Shown here: positions 37,222-46,491 of the stretch, in pieces | Numbering within the stretch: position 1 is the stretch's first letter | Layout of the letters: the number at the start of each line of letters is the position of its first letter | Origin: JAWKOK01 sp963848115 | GTDB lineage: Bacteria > Chloroflexota > Anaerolineae > Caldilineales > Caldilineaceae | Direction: 5' to 3' | DNA length: 64,000 bases | NCBI GenBank assembly: GCA_963848115.1 | Contig: CAWKCP010000007.1 | Span: forward strand, 806,001 to 870,000 | Position numbers and translations under genes: made by a program | Notes under the pieces: generated by a model | What the model saw: only the letters and a program-made list of their open reading frames with translations | What the model was told of the DNA's origin: nothing | Databases searched by the model: none

Positions 37222-40062
37222 ATGGCATCGAATGCACAAGCTCAAGACAAGACTCCCGAAGACCCGGACGATCCACAGGCAGAAAGCCGCTATCAGCGAT
37301 TTCGCAGGAAAAGCAAGGCGACCATCCCCTTCGAAATGGTACGCACGAGCGCTTCCGCCAAGATCGGTATCGACGCCAACGCGCCGATCAACGCACACAC
37401 CGGCGAGATTATGGGACAGGCTGTCGATGCGTCGATTATTGCGGCATGCGGCGCCGGCTGGGTGCGCATCAACTTCATTCTAGGCAACCAGTGGGCCAGC
37501 CCGACCGATGACGCACGGCCTCATGGGCTAACCTGGGCGGAGACCTACGATCAGATCATCGACGGCTTCCGCGCCAATGGTCTCAAGATCTACGGGCTGA
37601 TCAGCAACGAGGCCGTGAGTTCGCCGCTGGAGGGGGAGTTTCGACAGCCGCCCGGCGACAACCCGCTTGATCATCCATGGCTGCGCGAGTACGCCGAAAA
37701 TTTTGTCGCCATTGCGCGACTTTTCGACGGTCGGGTCTCAATCTACGAATCCTTCAACGAGCCGGACGACTGGAAGCGCCACATTGCCGGCTGGACAAAT
37801 TCGACGCCGAATTGGATCCACCCCGGCTGGTTTGCCGCCATGTTGCAGGCAGTCTACACGGCGGTCAGCGCCGCGCCGGATCTGAAACAGATCCAACTGG
37901 TCAGCGGCCCGTTGCAGGGGCTGGAAGGCATCAACCGGAGCAATGCCGCGCCGAGCTATCTGGATCGCACCTATGCCGCAGGCGTCAGACTCTTCGGCTG
38001 GGGCAAGGCGGGCGTACCTTTCCCATTTGACGGTGTCGGCTACCACCTTTACGTACACGAGGCCTTCAGCCGCAACCGCAATGCCCAACACCAACATATC
38101 GGCGCCACCTACCGGCGTTACCTAGCAGAAATGCGCGACGTTACCCGCAAATATGAAGGCCGGATCAAGCCGCTCTACATTTCCGAGTTGGGCTGGTTCA
38201 CCAATGGCCAAGACCGGGATGCCATGGAGCAATTTCAGGCCGACAGCCTCTGCTACGGGCTGGACACGCTGATCCAGGAGCCGTCTGTCGCGCTGGCCGT
38301 CAACTTCTGCACTCAGGATTTCGGCGAGCCGGAGCAGGGCAAGTATTACGGCCTCTTTCGCAAAGGCCCGCTCAGCTCCGATAACCGAAAACCGGCCTTC
38401 GCCGCCTTCCGAAAATTATGTCAACAAGAGATGGATTTGCCTATGTGCGTCGATCTCACCACTGAAGAACCTACACTGCACATCATTGTATTTGGCCCCT
38501 TCAGCCACCAGGATCTGATCAATGCCTTTGTCTTTGCCGCCGCTGCATTGGATCTAGATGATGACTGGGCATTGATGACCAAGTCGGGTATCCCCGTGGC
38601 TGATCTGACTGCGGACCGGCTCGCGCCGTACCAGGGTCCGCCGCTACAGGCACTCACAGGCCTTAGCATCGATGAGCGCAACCTACTCATGCGCCAGCTT
38701 GACCGGGTCCTCAAGACCATGGCCACGCCGCCGAGGCCCGTTCCCCTCGATCCCGCAACTGAGCGAGTCGAGCTGGCCCCGCCACCTGATGAGCGGCTGG
38801 TCTCGCCTGCCGGCGGCACATGGCAGGACACGGCCGTGGTCGACACCTGGAACAAGGTCGGCGGTTTTTTGCTCGAGAAGGCGGACGAACTTGGCATCGA
38901 CCCGGCTGTGGCGCTGGCAATTCTTCTCACGGAATCCGGCAGCGACGCATTCGATAACAATGGCCGACTGGTCATCCGTTTTGAGCCGCACATCTTCTAC
39001 GACCGCTGGGGGCGCAGCCATCCCGAACTCTTCCTTCGTCAGTTCCGCTACGATTCAAGCCGGGAATGGGATGCCCCGGGCCAGCAGGATTGGCGGCCGG
39101 ACCCAAGCCAGCCATGGCGGCTCATCCACCAGGATCAGAACGAGGAATGGCGCGCCTTTGAGGTCGCCCGTCGCTTGGATGAAGAGCAGGCGATGTTCTC
39201 GATCAGCATGGGTGCGCCCCAGGTGATGGGCTTCAACCACGCGCTGATTGGCTACGATTCAGTGCAGGAGATGTTCCAATCCTTCTCCGGCAGCGAACAG
39301 AGCCAACTCGATAGCCTCTTCCGCTTCATTCGCGTCAACGGGCTGGTGGAAGCGATTCAGAGCAACGACTTCCTACGTCTGGCCACGGTCTACAACGGCC
39401 CTGCACATGCCCAGGTCTATGCCGACCGCATTCAACGCTGGATCGACATCTACAATCAGGTCCGGGCGACACCACGCGCAACAGCGATTGAGCCGGCAGC
39501 CTTGCCCCTGCCAGGCAACCCGCTCGATCCCCTACCCGAGACCAAGGGCGACAGCATAGCCGAGCACAAGTCGATCCGCGAGACCGATCCCGAACTCTAT
39601 GCGGCCTGGCGCGAGCACATTCAGCAGGGCTACCGCAACAACGAGATCATGTTCAACCGCATTCTCGAAGGGTTCATGAACCCCTACAACTCGACCAGCT
39701 GGATGTATCGTATCATGTTCGGCGTGGGCATTGCCTCGTTCGTGGCCGCGGTGGTCGTTGCGTTGGTCTCGGACGATGCGGCCACGGCCATCGGCGGGGC
39801 GCTCGTCTTCGGCGGCCTTAGCGTTGTCGTCTTTCTCACCTACTTCCTCAGTCGCCCCTTGCAGGCGCTTGAGGAGAATCTCCAATTCATCACCTGGCTG
39901 GGAATCGTCTACAATACCTATTGGACACGCCTTGCCTACGCGCTCGACATGGAGACCTTCCATGAAGAGATCGAGGATGCCACCGACGATGCCGTTGCCA
40001 AGATCAAGGAGATGTTGGATGAGCATGGGAAGCGGAGTGGGGCGCGGCCGGGGTTGCGGTAG
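37222..40062 (+). CDS. Large fusion: clan-A-like glycoside hydrolase, N-acetylmuramidase-like domain and two-helix membrane module
   Basis: A 946-residue protein without a signal peptide. Residues ~40-400 look like a TIM-barrel hydrolase of clan A: YESFNEPDDW supplies acid/base Glu180 and LYISELGWF nucleophile Glu322. A short region (~410-520) of unknown type follows. Residues ~535-755 resemble the DUF3380 N-acetylmuramidase family: AILLTESGSDAFD with Glu571, VIRFEPHIFYDRWG, FSISMGAPQVMGFNHALIGY and YNGPAHAQVYADRIQRW. Residues ~790-946 contain two membrane helices (about 831-851 and 858-880) between amphipathic helices, ending in an acidic helix. The combination suggests a membrane-tethered cell-wall enzyme, effector or injected lysin. 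I do not recognise this architecture. The gene is intact. Confidence 0.75.
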   Translation: MASNAQAQDKTPEDPDDPQAESRYQRFRRKSKATIPFEMVRTSASAKIGIDANAPINAHTGEIMGQAVDASIIAACGAGWVRINFILGNQWASPTDDARPHGLTWAETYDQIIDGFRANGLKIYGLISNEAVSSPLEGEFRQPPGDNPLDHPWLREYAENFVAIARLFDGRVSIYESFNEPDDWKRHIAGWTNSTPNWIHPGWFAAMLQAVYTAVSAAPDLKQIQLVSGPLQGLEGINRSNAAPSYLDRTYAAGVRLFGWGKAGVPFPFDGVGYHLYVHEAFSRNRNAQHQHIGATYRRYLAEMRDVTRKYEGRIKPLYISELGWFTNGQDRDAMEQFQADSLCYGLDTLIQEPSVALAVNFCTQDFGEPEQGKYYGLFRKGPLSSDNRKPAFAAFRKLCQQEMDLPMCVDLTTEEPTLHIIVFGPFSHQDLINAFVFAAAALDLDDDWALMTKSGIPVADLTADRLAPYQGPPLQALTGLSIDERNLLMRQLDRVLKTMATPPRPVPLDPATERVELAPPPDERLVSPAGGTWQDTAVVDTWNKVGGFLLEKADELGIDPAVALAILLTESGSDAFDNNGRLVIRFEPHIFYDRWGRSHPELFLRQFRYDSSREWDAPGQQDWRPDPSQPWRLIHQDQNEEWRAFEVARRLDEEQAMFSISMGAPQVMGFNHALIGYDSVQEMFQSFSGSEQSQLDSLFRFIRVNGLVEAIQSNDFLRLATVYNGPAHAQVYADRIQRWIDIYNQVRATPRATAIEPAALPLPGNPLDPLPETKGDSIAEHKSIRETDPELYAAWREHIQQGYRNNEIMFNRILEGFMNPYNSTSWMYRIMFGVGIASFVAAVVVALVSDDAATAIGGALVFGGLSVVVFLTYFLSRPLQALEENLQFITWLGIVYNTYWTRLAYALDMETFHEEIEDATDDAVAKIKEMLDEHGKRSGARPGLR

Positions 40063-40078
40063 GGAAAGGGCAATTGCC

Positions 40079-40208
40079 AATTGACAATTGTCGACGTTCA
40101 ATTGTCAATGTGTGCGCCACATGTAGGGCAAGTTTGTAGCACGACATCTATGTCGTCGCCTCCTGCACCAATCGAGCCAAACTGCTACGACATAAATATC
40201 GTGCTACA
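40079..40208. repeat. Two intergenic inverted repeats
   Basis: AATTGACAATTG (40079-40090) pairs with CAATTGTCAAT (40099-40109). Then TGTAGCACGACATCTATGTC (from 40135) pairs with the segment ending ATATCGTGCTACA at 40208, 22-nt arms with two mismatches. Both fill the gap before the glycosyltransferase gene. Confidence 0.7.
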
Positions 40209-40247
40209 ATTATTACCCTTGATCGACCACAAATCGCGAGATCCGTT

Positions 40248-41804
40248 TTGACTGCACTTGGCAACCTATTCGCCGCCGGCTGGAAGTTTCTGCGCAGGAC
40301 CGGCCTTTATATTCCGCTGACCTTCCTCGCTATCATGGCATGGCGTGCGCCCCACGCCGACCCGCATGATTGGGACTATGACGAGGGTATCAACCTGATG
40401 AAGGTGCTGCTCGTCGACCGGGGATACGCGCTCTACACCGACATCTGGAGCGATCAGCCGCCGCTACTGACCGCCATGCTCTCGTGGTGGTTCAAGCCCT
40501 TCGGCCCCAGCGCCGCCTCAGCCCGTATTCTGATTCTGTTCTTTTCAGCTCTGATTCTCTGGAGCCTTTACATGGCTACACGAAAATCAGTCTCTGAGTT
40601 TGCGGCTGCCGTCGCCATGCTATTGCTGGTGCTCAGCGAGTACTATATTCGCCTGAGCGGCGCGGTGATGGTGGGACTGCCGGCCTTGGCCTTGGCTTCG
40701 TTGGCCGCTGTCATCCTGGTGACGGGACAACGCGGATGGTGGCGGATTGTGCTCTCTGCCACAATCATGGCGCTGGCCTTGCAGACCAAACTCTTTGTCG
40801 CAGCAATGGGTCCGGCCGTGGGCGTCTACCTACTCTTCGACGGCCGCGCCGGCGAAATCCGATTGGGCTGGTTCAAACGTTTCCTACAGGTCATTGCCTG
40901 GGGCGGCGTACTGGTCACAGTTTTTCTGGCGCTAAGCCTCACCTTCCAAGCGTTGCGTCCAGACATGCTGCTGGGCACCCACTTCGGTGCGCAGACCCAG
41001 AACCAGTCGTTTTTCGTGCGCGAGAGTTCTACCTTCCTGCCCAACTTTGTGAAGCAGCATGTTGTCTATCTGATTGTGGCGAGCGTCGGTGTCGGTTGGG
41101 CCATTCGACGTCGCGATCTCGATATCCTCTTCCCGCTGACCTGGTTCGGCTTCACATGGCTGGCCTTGATGATCCAGCGTCCGCTCTGGTACCATCACGT
41201 ACTGCTGCTCACCCTGCCGCTGGCCTGGCTCTGTGGCTTCGGTATCGAGGTCTGGGTGCGCGCTTTCCAACGGCTGGGCGATGAAACCATGCTGAGAAAT
41301 GCGGCCTGGCGAAGCGGGGCAGTGCTGGTGGTGACGGCGGTTGTTTTTGTCGCCGGCGTGCTCTTCCTGCCGCAGCCATTTGAACAGCGATTGGCTGTCC
41401 AGATGTCGATCAACCGGCCCAACTACATTGAGCCGGCCTTCCAACATCTACGCGAGGACGCAGCAGGGAGCGCTAGCGAAGACGGACAACTCGACTTCGT
41501 CTTCACCGACCATCCATTCTATGCCTTCGAAGCAGGGCTGCCGGTGCCACCGCCCATCGCTGTGCTCAGCCGCAAGACCATGGAGACCGGCGTGTTCACC
41601 GACGAAGCGCTGCGAGATGTGCTCGAAGCGTACGGCCCGCGCTACGTCCTTCTGGAACGATTCCCCAACGAGTATAGCGACACATTCATGACATTGCTCA
41701 ATCAGCGCTACGAACTGATCTACGACGAGATCGAGCCGGCGCGGTATTATCGGATCAAGGCCGAGTACGATGACGGCGGATCTCAAGGGGAGACCAGACA
41801 GTAA
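40248..41804 (+). CDS. Polytopic glycosyltransferase, PMT/ArnT-like (GT39/83 type)
   Basis: A 518-residue membrane enzyme expected to transfer a sugar from a polyprenyl-phosphate donor to protein or lipid outside the membrane. The first periplasmic loop carries the catalytic Asp-Glu: HDWDYDEGINLMKVLLVDRG (about residues 40-60), followed by YALYTDIWSDQPPLL, typical of the family, then some ten helices and a soluble C-terminal part ending VLLERFPNEYSDTF. The start codon TTG 40248 is the most likely; it is not supported by a strong ribosome site. It overlaps the GNAT gene start (TAATG at 41802-41806). Confidence 0.82.
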   Translation: MTALGNLFAAGWKFLRRTGLYIPLTFLAIMAWRAPHADPHDWDYDEGINLMKVLLVDRGYALYTDIWSDQPPLLTAMLSWWFKPFGPSAASARILILFFSALILWSLYMATRKSVSEFAAAVAMLLLVLSEYYIRLSGAVMVGLPALALASLAAVILVTGQRGWWRIVLSATIMALALQTKLFVAAMGPAVGVYLLFDGRAGEIRLGWFKRFLQVIAWGGVLVTVFLALSLTFQALRPDMLLGTHFGAQTQNQSFFVRESSTFLPNFVKQHVVYLIVASVGVGWAIRRRDLDILFPLTWFGFTWLALMIQRPLWYHHVLLLTLPLAWLCGFGIEVWVRAFQRLGDETMLRNAAWRSGAVLVVTAVVFVAGVLFLPQPFEQRLAVQMSINRPNYIEPAFQHLREDAAGSASEDGQLDFVFTDHPFYAFEAGLPVPPPIAVLSRKTMETGVFTDEALRDVLEAYGPRYVLLERFPNEYSDTFMTLLNQRYELIYDEIEPARYYRIKAEYDDGGSQGETRQ

Positions 41805-42368
41805 TGTACGCGTTCAACGGTATACCGCTCAAGACAAAACGTTTGCTGCTTCGACCTTTCCAGAAATCGGATGCAGAAGCGCTGTTCGCCGTTTTTGGCG
41901 ACCCGACAGTTATGCGCCATTGGAGCACGCCGCCCTGGACGGAGATCGAAGCCGCCCATGAGATGATTACGGACGGACTGCGAGGCAACCTCGCGTAGCT
42001 ACCTTCGACTGGCCATTGCGGTCGATGCTGGAGCAAGACTCGTCGGCATGTGCACACTCTTTGACATCAACACGATCTGCCGCCGCGCCGAGATCGGGTA
42101 CGCGCTCGGGTCCGGGGTCTGGGGAAAGGGCTACATGAACGAAGCGCTGACCGCGCTGTTGGGCTACGGCTTTACTGAACTTGACCTCAACCGCGTCGAA
42201 GCGGACATCGATCCTCGCAACGAAGCCTCGGCCAAGACGCTTGAGCGACTCGGCTTCACAAGGGAAGGATTGCTTCGCGAACGCTGGATCGTGGATGGCG
42301 AAGTGTCGGACACCGCGTACTACGGCCTGCTGCGACGAGAGTGGGAAGCGGGGGCATTGTCGGGGTAG
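41804..42368 (+). CDS. GNAT-family N-acetyltransferase, one frameshift
   Basis: RimJ/RimL-type acetyltransferase. The start LKTKRLLLRPFQKSDAEALF is family-typical; a frameshift near 41990 separates the first 62 residues from LRLAIAVDAGARLVGMCTLF. Then come EIGYALGSGVWGKGYMNEAL (acetyl-CoA loop G-x-G-K-G) and DPRNEASAKTLERLGFTREG, the C-terminal signature. Joined length is about 187 residues. It overlaps the glycosyltransferase stop, suggesting one transcript. The acceptor is unknown; ribosomal-protein or small-molecule amines are possible. Confidence 0.82.
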
Positions 42369-42385
42369 GTTCGAGAAGAAGGCTC

Positions 42386-42859
42386 ATGCCCAAAACCCTC
42401 TACATTCTCATCGGGCCCAAAGGATCGGGCAAGACCACCATCGGTACGCTGATCGCTCAACGCACCGACATAGACTTCCTGCGCGTCGAGCCGATCTGGC
42501 TGGACCTCGAGCCGGGCGAAGACGGCTGGGACAAGGTAGAAGGCGCCATCGACGAGATGTTCCTGTCGCACGACAGACTGATGATCGAGAGCCTGGGCGC
42601 TGGTGAAGGATTTCGTCGATTCCATGCATCACTTGCGCGAAAGTTTACGGTCAAGCTAATCCGTGTCGTGGCCGATCTGGACACCTGTCGTGCCCGCGTC
42701 AAAAGCCGAGACAACAGAGACCACATCGCGGTATCGGACGACCAGCTTGAGGCATACAACCGGATTGCGGCTGCCGTAGACCTCGACTGGAACCTGGAGA
42801 TCGACAATAACGTCCCCATTTCAGAAGCCAAACTTGTGGCGGCGATTCAGTCCGCCTAG
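42386..42859 (+). CDS. Small P-loop kinase (shikimate/gluconate-kinase-like fold)
   Basis: A 157-residue P-loop NTPase starting MPKTLYILIGPKGSGKTTIG at ATG 42386, with Walker A GPKGSGKT. DIDFLRVEPIWLDLEPGEDG suits the substrate region of small kinases, and LIRVVADLDTCRARVKSRDN has the LID-type Arg cluster. It is too short for a typical AAA protein. The substrate is unknown. It is 17 bases downstream of the GNAT gene and is followed by a strong terminator, so it is the last gene of the operon. Confidence 0.75.
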   Translation: MPKTLYILIGPKGSGKTTIGTLIAQRTDIDFLRVEPIWLDLEPGEDGWDKVEGAIDEMFLSHDRLMIESLGAGEGFRRFHASLARKFTVKLIRVVADLDTCRARVKSRDNRDHIAVSDDQLEAYNRIAAAVDLDWNLEIDNNVPISEAKLVAAIQSA

Positions 42860-42900
42860 TCTTGCCAGATCCATACTCGGTTCTCGGCATATAGAAATAA

Positions 42901-42942
42901 ACAGGAATCGGACCTTACAATGGGTCCGATTCCTGTTTTTTT
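42901..42942. terminator. Rho-independent terminator between convergent genes
   Basis: ACAGGAATCGGACC (42901-42914) pairs perfectly with GGTCCGATTCCTGT (42923-42936); an A-rich tract precedes and a run of seven T follows. It ends the kinase operon on the plus strand and can also serve the convergent TrxA-CcdA gene. Confidence 0.9.
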
Positions 42943-42973
42943 CCGAAGAGATATGGATACAACGTAAAACCGA

Positions 42974-44539
42974 TCAGACCGGCTGCGATGACCCGTAAAG
43001 CTCGGGATGAAGTCGGCGATCGATGACAATGATCACGCCCGCTACGACCAGCGTTCCGAGTAGCAGCAGGGCAGCGGTCCACAACTGGTTGAGCGCATCC
43101 GGCGCAAATACCAGCAAGCTGCCCAAGGCCAGCATCATCAGGCCGGAGACCAATTTGAGCGATCGGCCTTCCTGTTCAGTCAGCTTGTGGGAGCCGAAGC
43201 GGACCGTGAAGAGCACCACAATCACGAGCAACGGGATGATGTAGATGAAGTTATACAGCGCCAGGTAGGTGTAAAAGGCAGCGTTCGGCAGTTCGTGCAG
43301 CGTCAACATGCGCGTGTATACCATCGGGAATCCCGAGGTACAGAGCAGCTCGTAGCTGTTGGCGGCAACGGCCAATACGGCGGTACCCGCCAAGATGGCT
43401 CCCAGACTGGTCGCCTTGAGCAGATTGCGGCTGCGCTGATAGAGGCCCGGCTTGGCCCGATCCGGTATGCTCAACGAAACGCCCTGTTTGAACCAGAAGA
43501 AATCCTTGATGTTGATCAGTGCGATCGCGACTGCAATCAAGCCGGCGATCATCGTGATTGTCCTGAGTTCCCCGATGAAGAGGAAGAGGTTCAGCCAGGC
43601 CGACATGAAGACAAAGTAGATGAGACCGGAAAAGAAGACAAAGGTGACGCCGATGAGAAGCATGCGCTTGCGATCACGCGCGTAGACCATCAGACTCAAC
43701 AGAAACATCAGCACGAAAAAGGCACACGGATTGAAGGCATCCAGACCGGCGATCACGAAGGTTAGCGCCGGCAGCGAGAGCGCCTGGGCCTCGACCTCTC
43801 CGATAAAGGGCAGTGCCAGGGCCGGGGCGGCATCGAGCGCCGTGTCAAACGTCATCGGCATGCCGAGCGCGGCGGCCTGCGGCCCTGTTTCGTCTGCGAC
43901 CAGAGCCGCTTGCCCTGCATCGTCTTCAGCGGTAGCAATGCCTTCGGCAGAATTGGCCTGACCTTCGGCGTTTTCCGCCAGCTCGCCTTCGGCGGCCGTA
44001 TCCATGCCGGCAGTTCCATCGATATTTTCAGTTCCACCAGCTTCCTCAGGTCCTGCGGCATTTGCCCTCAGTGGCGGACCTCCGACAGCACTGAGAACAA
44101 CGGGATTGTCGAGCATCCATGTGTGACACTGCTCAAGCCCGTCTTTGAGCACGGCGCCCGTTGTCTCTTCAGCATCCCAACCGGTGATCATGGCGCCGCA
44201 GAAGACGAATGCGGGCACGTACATCGCTTGCTCGCCGGCCGCAGCAGCCATCCGTTCGTAGAGCAAGGCGTTGTCCTCGCTCCTACTGATCTCGTAGCTG
44301 TTGAGGGTCAACCAGGGATACTGATTGGGGAAATCTTCAACAATCGGATGGGCAGACCGGCAGTGGGGGCAGGTCTCCGACCAAAAAAAGTAGAGGTTGA
44401 CAGTCGCCTCACCGTTGGAATCGACATCAAACCACAATGTGGGATCCATCGTTGTTTGGGCATCCACCGGGCGCGCGGCAAGCAGGCCCACAGTCAACAA
44501 GACCGATGCCAAAAGAGACACAATCGCTATTCGTTTCAT
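42974..44539 (-). CDS. Secreted thioredoxin domain fused to a CcdA/DsbD-type membrane domain
   Basis: A 521-residue thiol-disulfide transporter-like protein. An N-terminal signal (KRIAIVSLLASVLLTVGLLA) leads to a thioredoxin domain outside the membrane with CPHC in YFFWSETCPHCRSAH (Cys pair around residues 57-60). A low-complexity Ala/Glu/Gly linker of ~90 residues follows. The second half is a DsbD/CcdA-type domain of six to eight helices with its first key Cys in GLDAFNPCAFFVLMFLLSL and another in SYELLCTSGFPMVY, which would carry electrons across the membrane. The order (thioredoxin before CcdA) is the reverse of E. coli DsbD gamma. It probably supplies reducing power to envelope proteins, possibly MsrA-like repair. 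Confidence 0.85.
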   Translation of the reverse strand: MKRIAIVSLLASVLLTVGLLAARPVDAQTTMDPTLWFDVDSNGEATVNLYFFWSETCPHCRSAHPIVEDFPNQYPWLTLNSYEISRSEDNALLYERMAAAAGEQAMYVPAFVFCGAMITGWDAEETTGAVLKDGLEQCHTWMLDNPVVLSAVGGPPLRANAAGPEEAGGTENIDGTAGMDTAAEGELAENAEGQANSAEGIATAEDDAGQAALVADETGPQAAALGMPMTFDTALDAAPALALPFIGEVEAQALSLPALTFVIAGLDAFNPCAFFVLMFLLSLMVYARDRKRMLLIGVTFVFFSGLIYFVFMSAWLNLFLFIGELRTITMIAGLIAVAIALINIKDFFWFKQGVSLSIPDRAKPGLYQRSRNLLKATSLGAILAGTAVLAVAANSYELLCTSGFPMVYTRMLTLHELPNAAFYTYLALYNFIYIIPLLVIVVLFTVRFGSHKLTEQEGRSLKLVSGLMMLALGSLLVFAPDALNQLWTAALLLLGTLVVAGVIIVIDRRLHPELYGSSQPV

Positions 44540-45012
44540 TGGCTACACCTCGCCATCTTTGTGCACTTAGAGCGATGGATTGCAATCCATGTCCGGTGTC
44601 ACAGAATCAATGAAGGGAGAGTCGATGCAAGCGTGCAGCACGATCCGCTGGTTCCTCTTACCTCCCAATAGTCTACTCCATGTAGGTGCCGGGCGACACC
44701 ATGCACGGGTAGAGTCATGCCCTGGTCAGTTGGCCAGGTCCGCGCTTGGCGAAGATATCAGTTGGTAACCTATAATAGTATCCAGACAACCGTCGGCTTT
44801 TGTCCTGCATCTCGAGCAGCAATGCATACATCTCTACGCAGAAAACGATGATGGAAGTAAAGGCGATGCCAAACCATCAAGATTAGCAGACCGTTAGCAT
44901 GATCTGAATTGTGATGGCCCACACGGAAAAGCGGAAGCACTGAGAGGATAACTAGAGAGCACTTGGTCACTCGAAACCGATCAATCGAATGATGTATTAG
45001 CAGAGGTGAATT
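44540..45012. other. 473-base divergent intergenic region
   Basis: No gene is seen. It lies between the divergent TrxA-CcdA and MsrA genes and so must hold both promoters. A TTGGCG (44746-44751) and TATAAT (44771-44776) pair with a 19-base spacer is the best sigma-70-like match, but the spacing is long and it is 240 bases from the msrA start. Confidence 0.35.
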
Positions 45013-45567
45013 ATGTCAAGCAATAACAAGTCTGAAATTGCCACACTCGGAGGCGGTTGTTTCTGGTGCCTGGAGGCCGTCTATGTCGAGTTAAACGGCG
45101 TAAGCAAGGTTGTCTCGGGATATTCGGGGGGGCGTACCAGAAATCCCAGCTATCGAGAGGTCTGCTCCGGGGCCAGCGGCCATGCAGAAGTCGTTCAGAT
45201 CACGTTTGATCCAGACATGCTCAGCTTCGCGGATCTGCTGCGCGTCTTCTTCACGATCCATGATCCGACCACGCTCAACCGGCAAGGCGCCGATGTCGGT
45301 ACTCAGTACCGCTCGGCCATCTTCACCCATTCGCCTGAGCAGCAACAGGTGGCCGCAGAGATCATCGCCGAAGTCGAGGCCGCCGGCATCTGGAGCAACC
45401 CTATTGTGACCGAAGTCGAGCCCATTGAGGACTTCTACGCGGCCGAAGAGTACCACCAGGACTACTACCAGAACAACAGTGGGCAGATGTACTGCCGTGC
45501 GGTGATTGAGCCTAAGGTACTGAAGTTCCGCAAACAGTATGCGGATCGGCTCAAAGTAACAGCCTGA
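45013..45567 (+). CDS. msrA: Peptide methionine sulfoxide reductase A
   Basis: Reduces the S-epimer of methionine sulfoxide in proteins, using a catalytic Cys. The motif GGGCFWCLEAVY places Cys16 as nucleophile, and YSGGRTRNPSYREVCSGASG, GHAEVVQITFDPD, NRQGADVGTQYRSAIF and EDFYAAEEYHQDYYQNN are all MsrA hallmarks. Length 184 is normal. It is cytoplasmic, with no signal peptide. The start is supported by conservation; AGAGGTGA lies just upstream. It overlaps the next gene's start by one base. Confidence 0.95.
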   Translation: MSSNNKSEIATLGGGCFWCLEAVYVELNGVSKVVSGYSGGRTRNPSYREVCSGASGHAEVVQITFDPDMLSFADLLRVFFTIHDPTTLNRQGADVGTQYRSAIFTHSPEQQQVAAEIIAEVEAAGIWSNPIVTEVEPIEDFYAAEEYHQDYYQNNSGQMYCRAVIEPKVLKFRKQYADRLKVTA

Positions 45568-46136
45568 TGACACACAATCAACAGCAACGAAGATGGCGGC
45601 TGTTCGGCGGTATTGCCACTGCCGCCATTTTCGTCGCCGCATGTACGCCGCTGTCACTCGGGACAGAGAAAGAAACCCTTGCGACTGACAGTACCATCAT
45701 TGTGAGTTCTGACGATCAGACCGTTGTTTCCGTGAGCGAGATCGATCATCAGATCGTATTGGACATTCACAGCGACTCTGGCATCGGCAGCGTTGACGTT
45801 TCAGGACTTACCGGCCCAGAGACAATCTTGTTGCAATTGCACATGAGCGGTCTAGAGCAATTCCGTTTCCTCTATGGTTCGACGGAGGTAGAAGTATCTG
45901 TCTCCAGTCGCGGTAATCTAGTCGTGATGCAGAGCGTCATTCAACAAGGCGGAGAGGCTGAAGCGATAGACGAGGAGAGCCCGTATTGGCTCAGGATTGA
46001 ACTGGTTGCTGGAAACGGTGACCCGTTGGCACCCATTCCAATGCAAGACGGCTATTTCCAGGTGACGCCGCCGATCGATTTTGCTCACGCTCGACCGGCA
46101 TCGTTTAGGTTCTCATGGATCGACTTCTACCGGTAA
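45567..46136 (+). CDS. Predicted lipoprotein of unknown function
   Basis: A 189-residue protein coupled to msrA (TGATGA overlap). Signal QQRRWRLFGGIATAAIFVAA is followed by the lipobox Cys in FVAACTPLSLG, so the mature protein should be lipid-anchored. The rest is beta-rich (STIIVSSDDQTVVSVSEIDH, GPETILLQLHMSGLEQFRFL) with no recognised domain. Coupling to msrA may reflect an envelope oxidative-stress role, but no direct evidence is visible. Confidence 0.7.
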   Translation: MTHNQQQRRWRLFGGIATAAIFVAACTPLSLGTEKETLATDSTIIVSSDDQTVVSVSEIDHQIVLDIHSDSGIGSVDVSGLTGPETILLQLHMSGLEQFRFLYGSTEVEVSVSSRGNLVVMQSVIQQGGEAEAIDEESPYWLRIELVAGNGDPLAPIPMQDGYFQVTPPIDFAHARPASFRFSWIDFYR

Positions 46137-46478
46137 CCGAACTGGCTTATGTCTTGGCGAAATCGGGACGCATTTGCTGGAGTTCGTTGCCAATCGAAGC
46201 AGGCACCGACGAGCACTTCGTTCTTGGTTTGAGGGATGGACAGTCGTCCCTCGAAGAAATCGCCCATCGCCTGTCGGACGATTCCCCAACTCAGTATCCG
46301 ACTTAGCAGGATGCACTGGCGTGGGTTGGGAAGCTGTCACACAAATATGGCGACTGACCTGACTGCCGGAGAGGAGCGTTCACTGATGGTTCCACCACAA
46401 GCCGGCTCACTGCAAGCCGAGTTCTTCGAGCAACTTGAATCCTACCTGAAAGCAGACAGGCGGATTCAGCAATTCTAG
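46115..46478 (+). pseudogene. Small frameshifted hypothetical protein
   Basis: From ATG 46115 the frame reads MDRLLPVTELAYVLAKSGRI and DEHFVLGLRDGQSSLEEIAH, ending at 46306. Protein-like sequence continues in other frames as DALAWVGKLSHKYGD and DLTAGEERSLMVPPQAGSLQ to 46478, so at least two frameshifts break a protein of about 120 residues. The family is not recognised. It overlaps the lipoprotein end and precedes the metallo-beta-lactamase gene by 13 bases. Confidence 0.4.
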
Positions 46479-46491
46479 AAAACACCCAATC

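Noticed and set aside
44746..44776. Sigma-70-like promoter TTGGCG-N19-TATAAT
   Set aside because: Spacer is longer than usual and distance to msrA is 240 bases; kept only as a remark in the gap entry.
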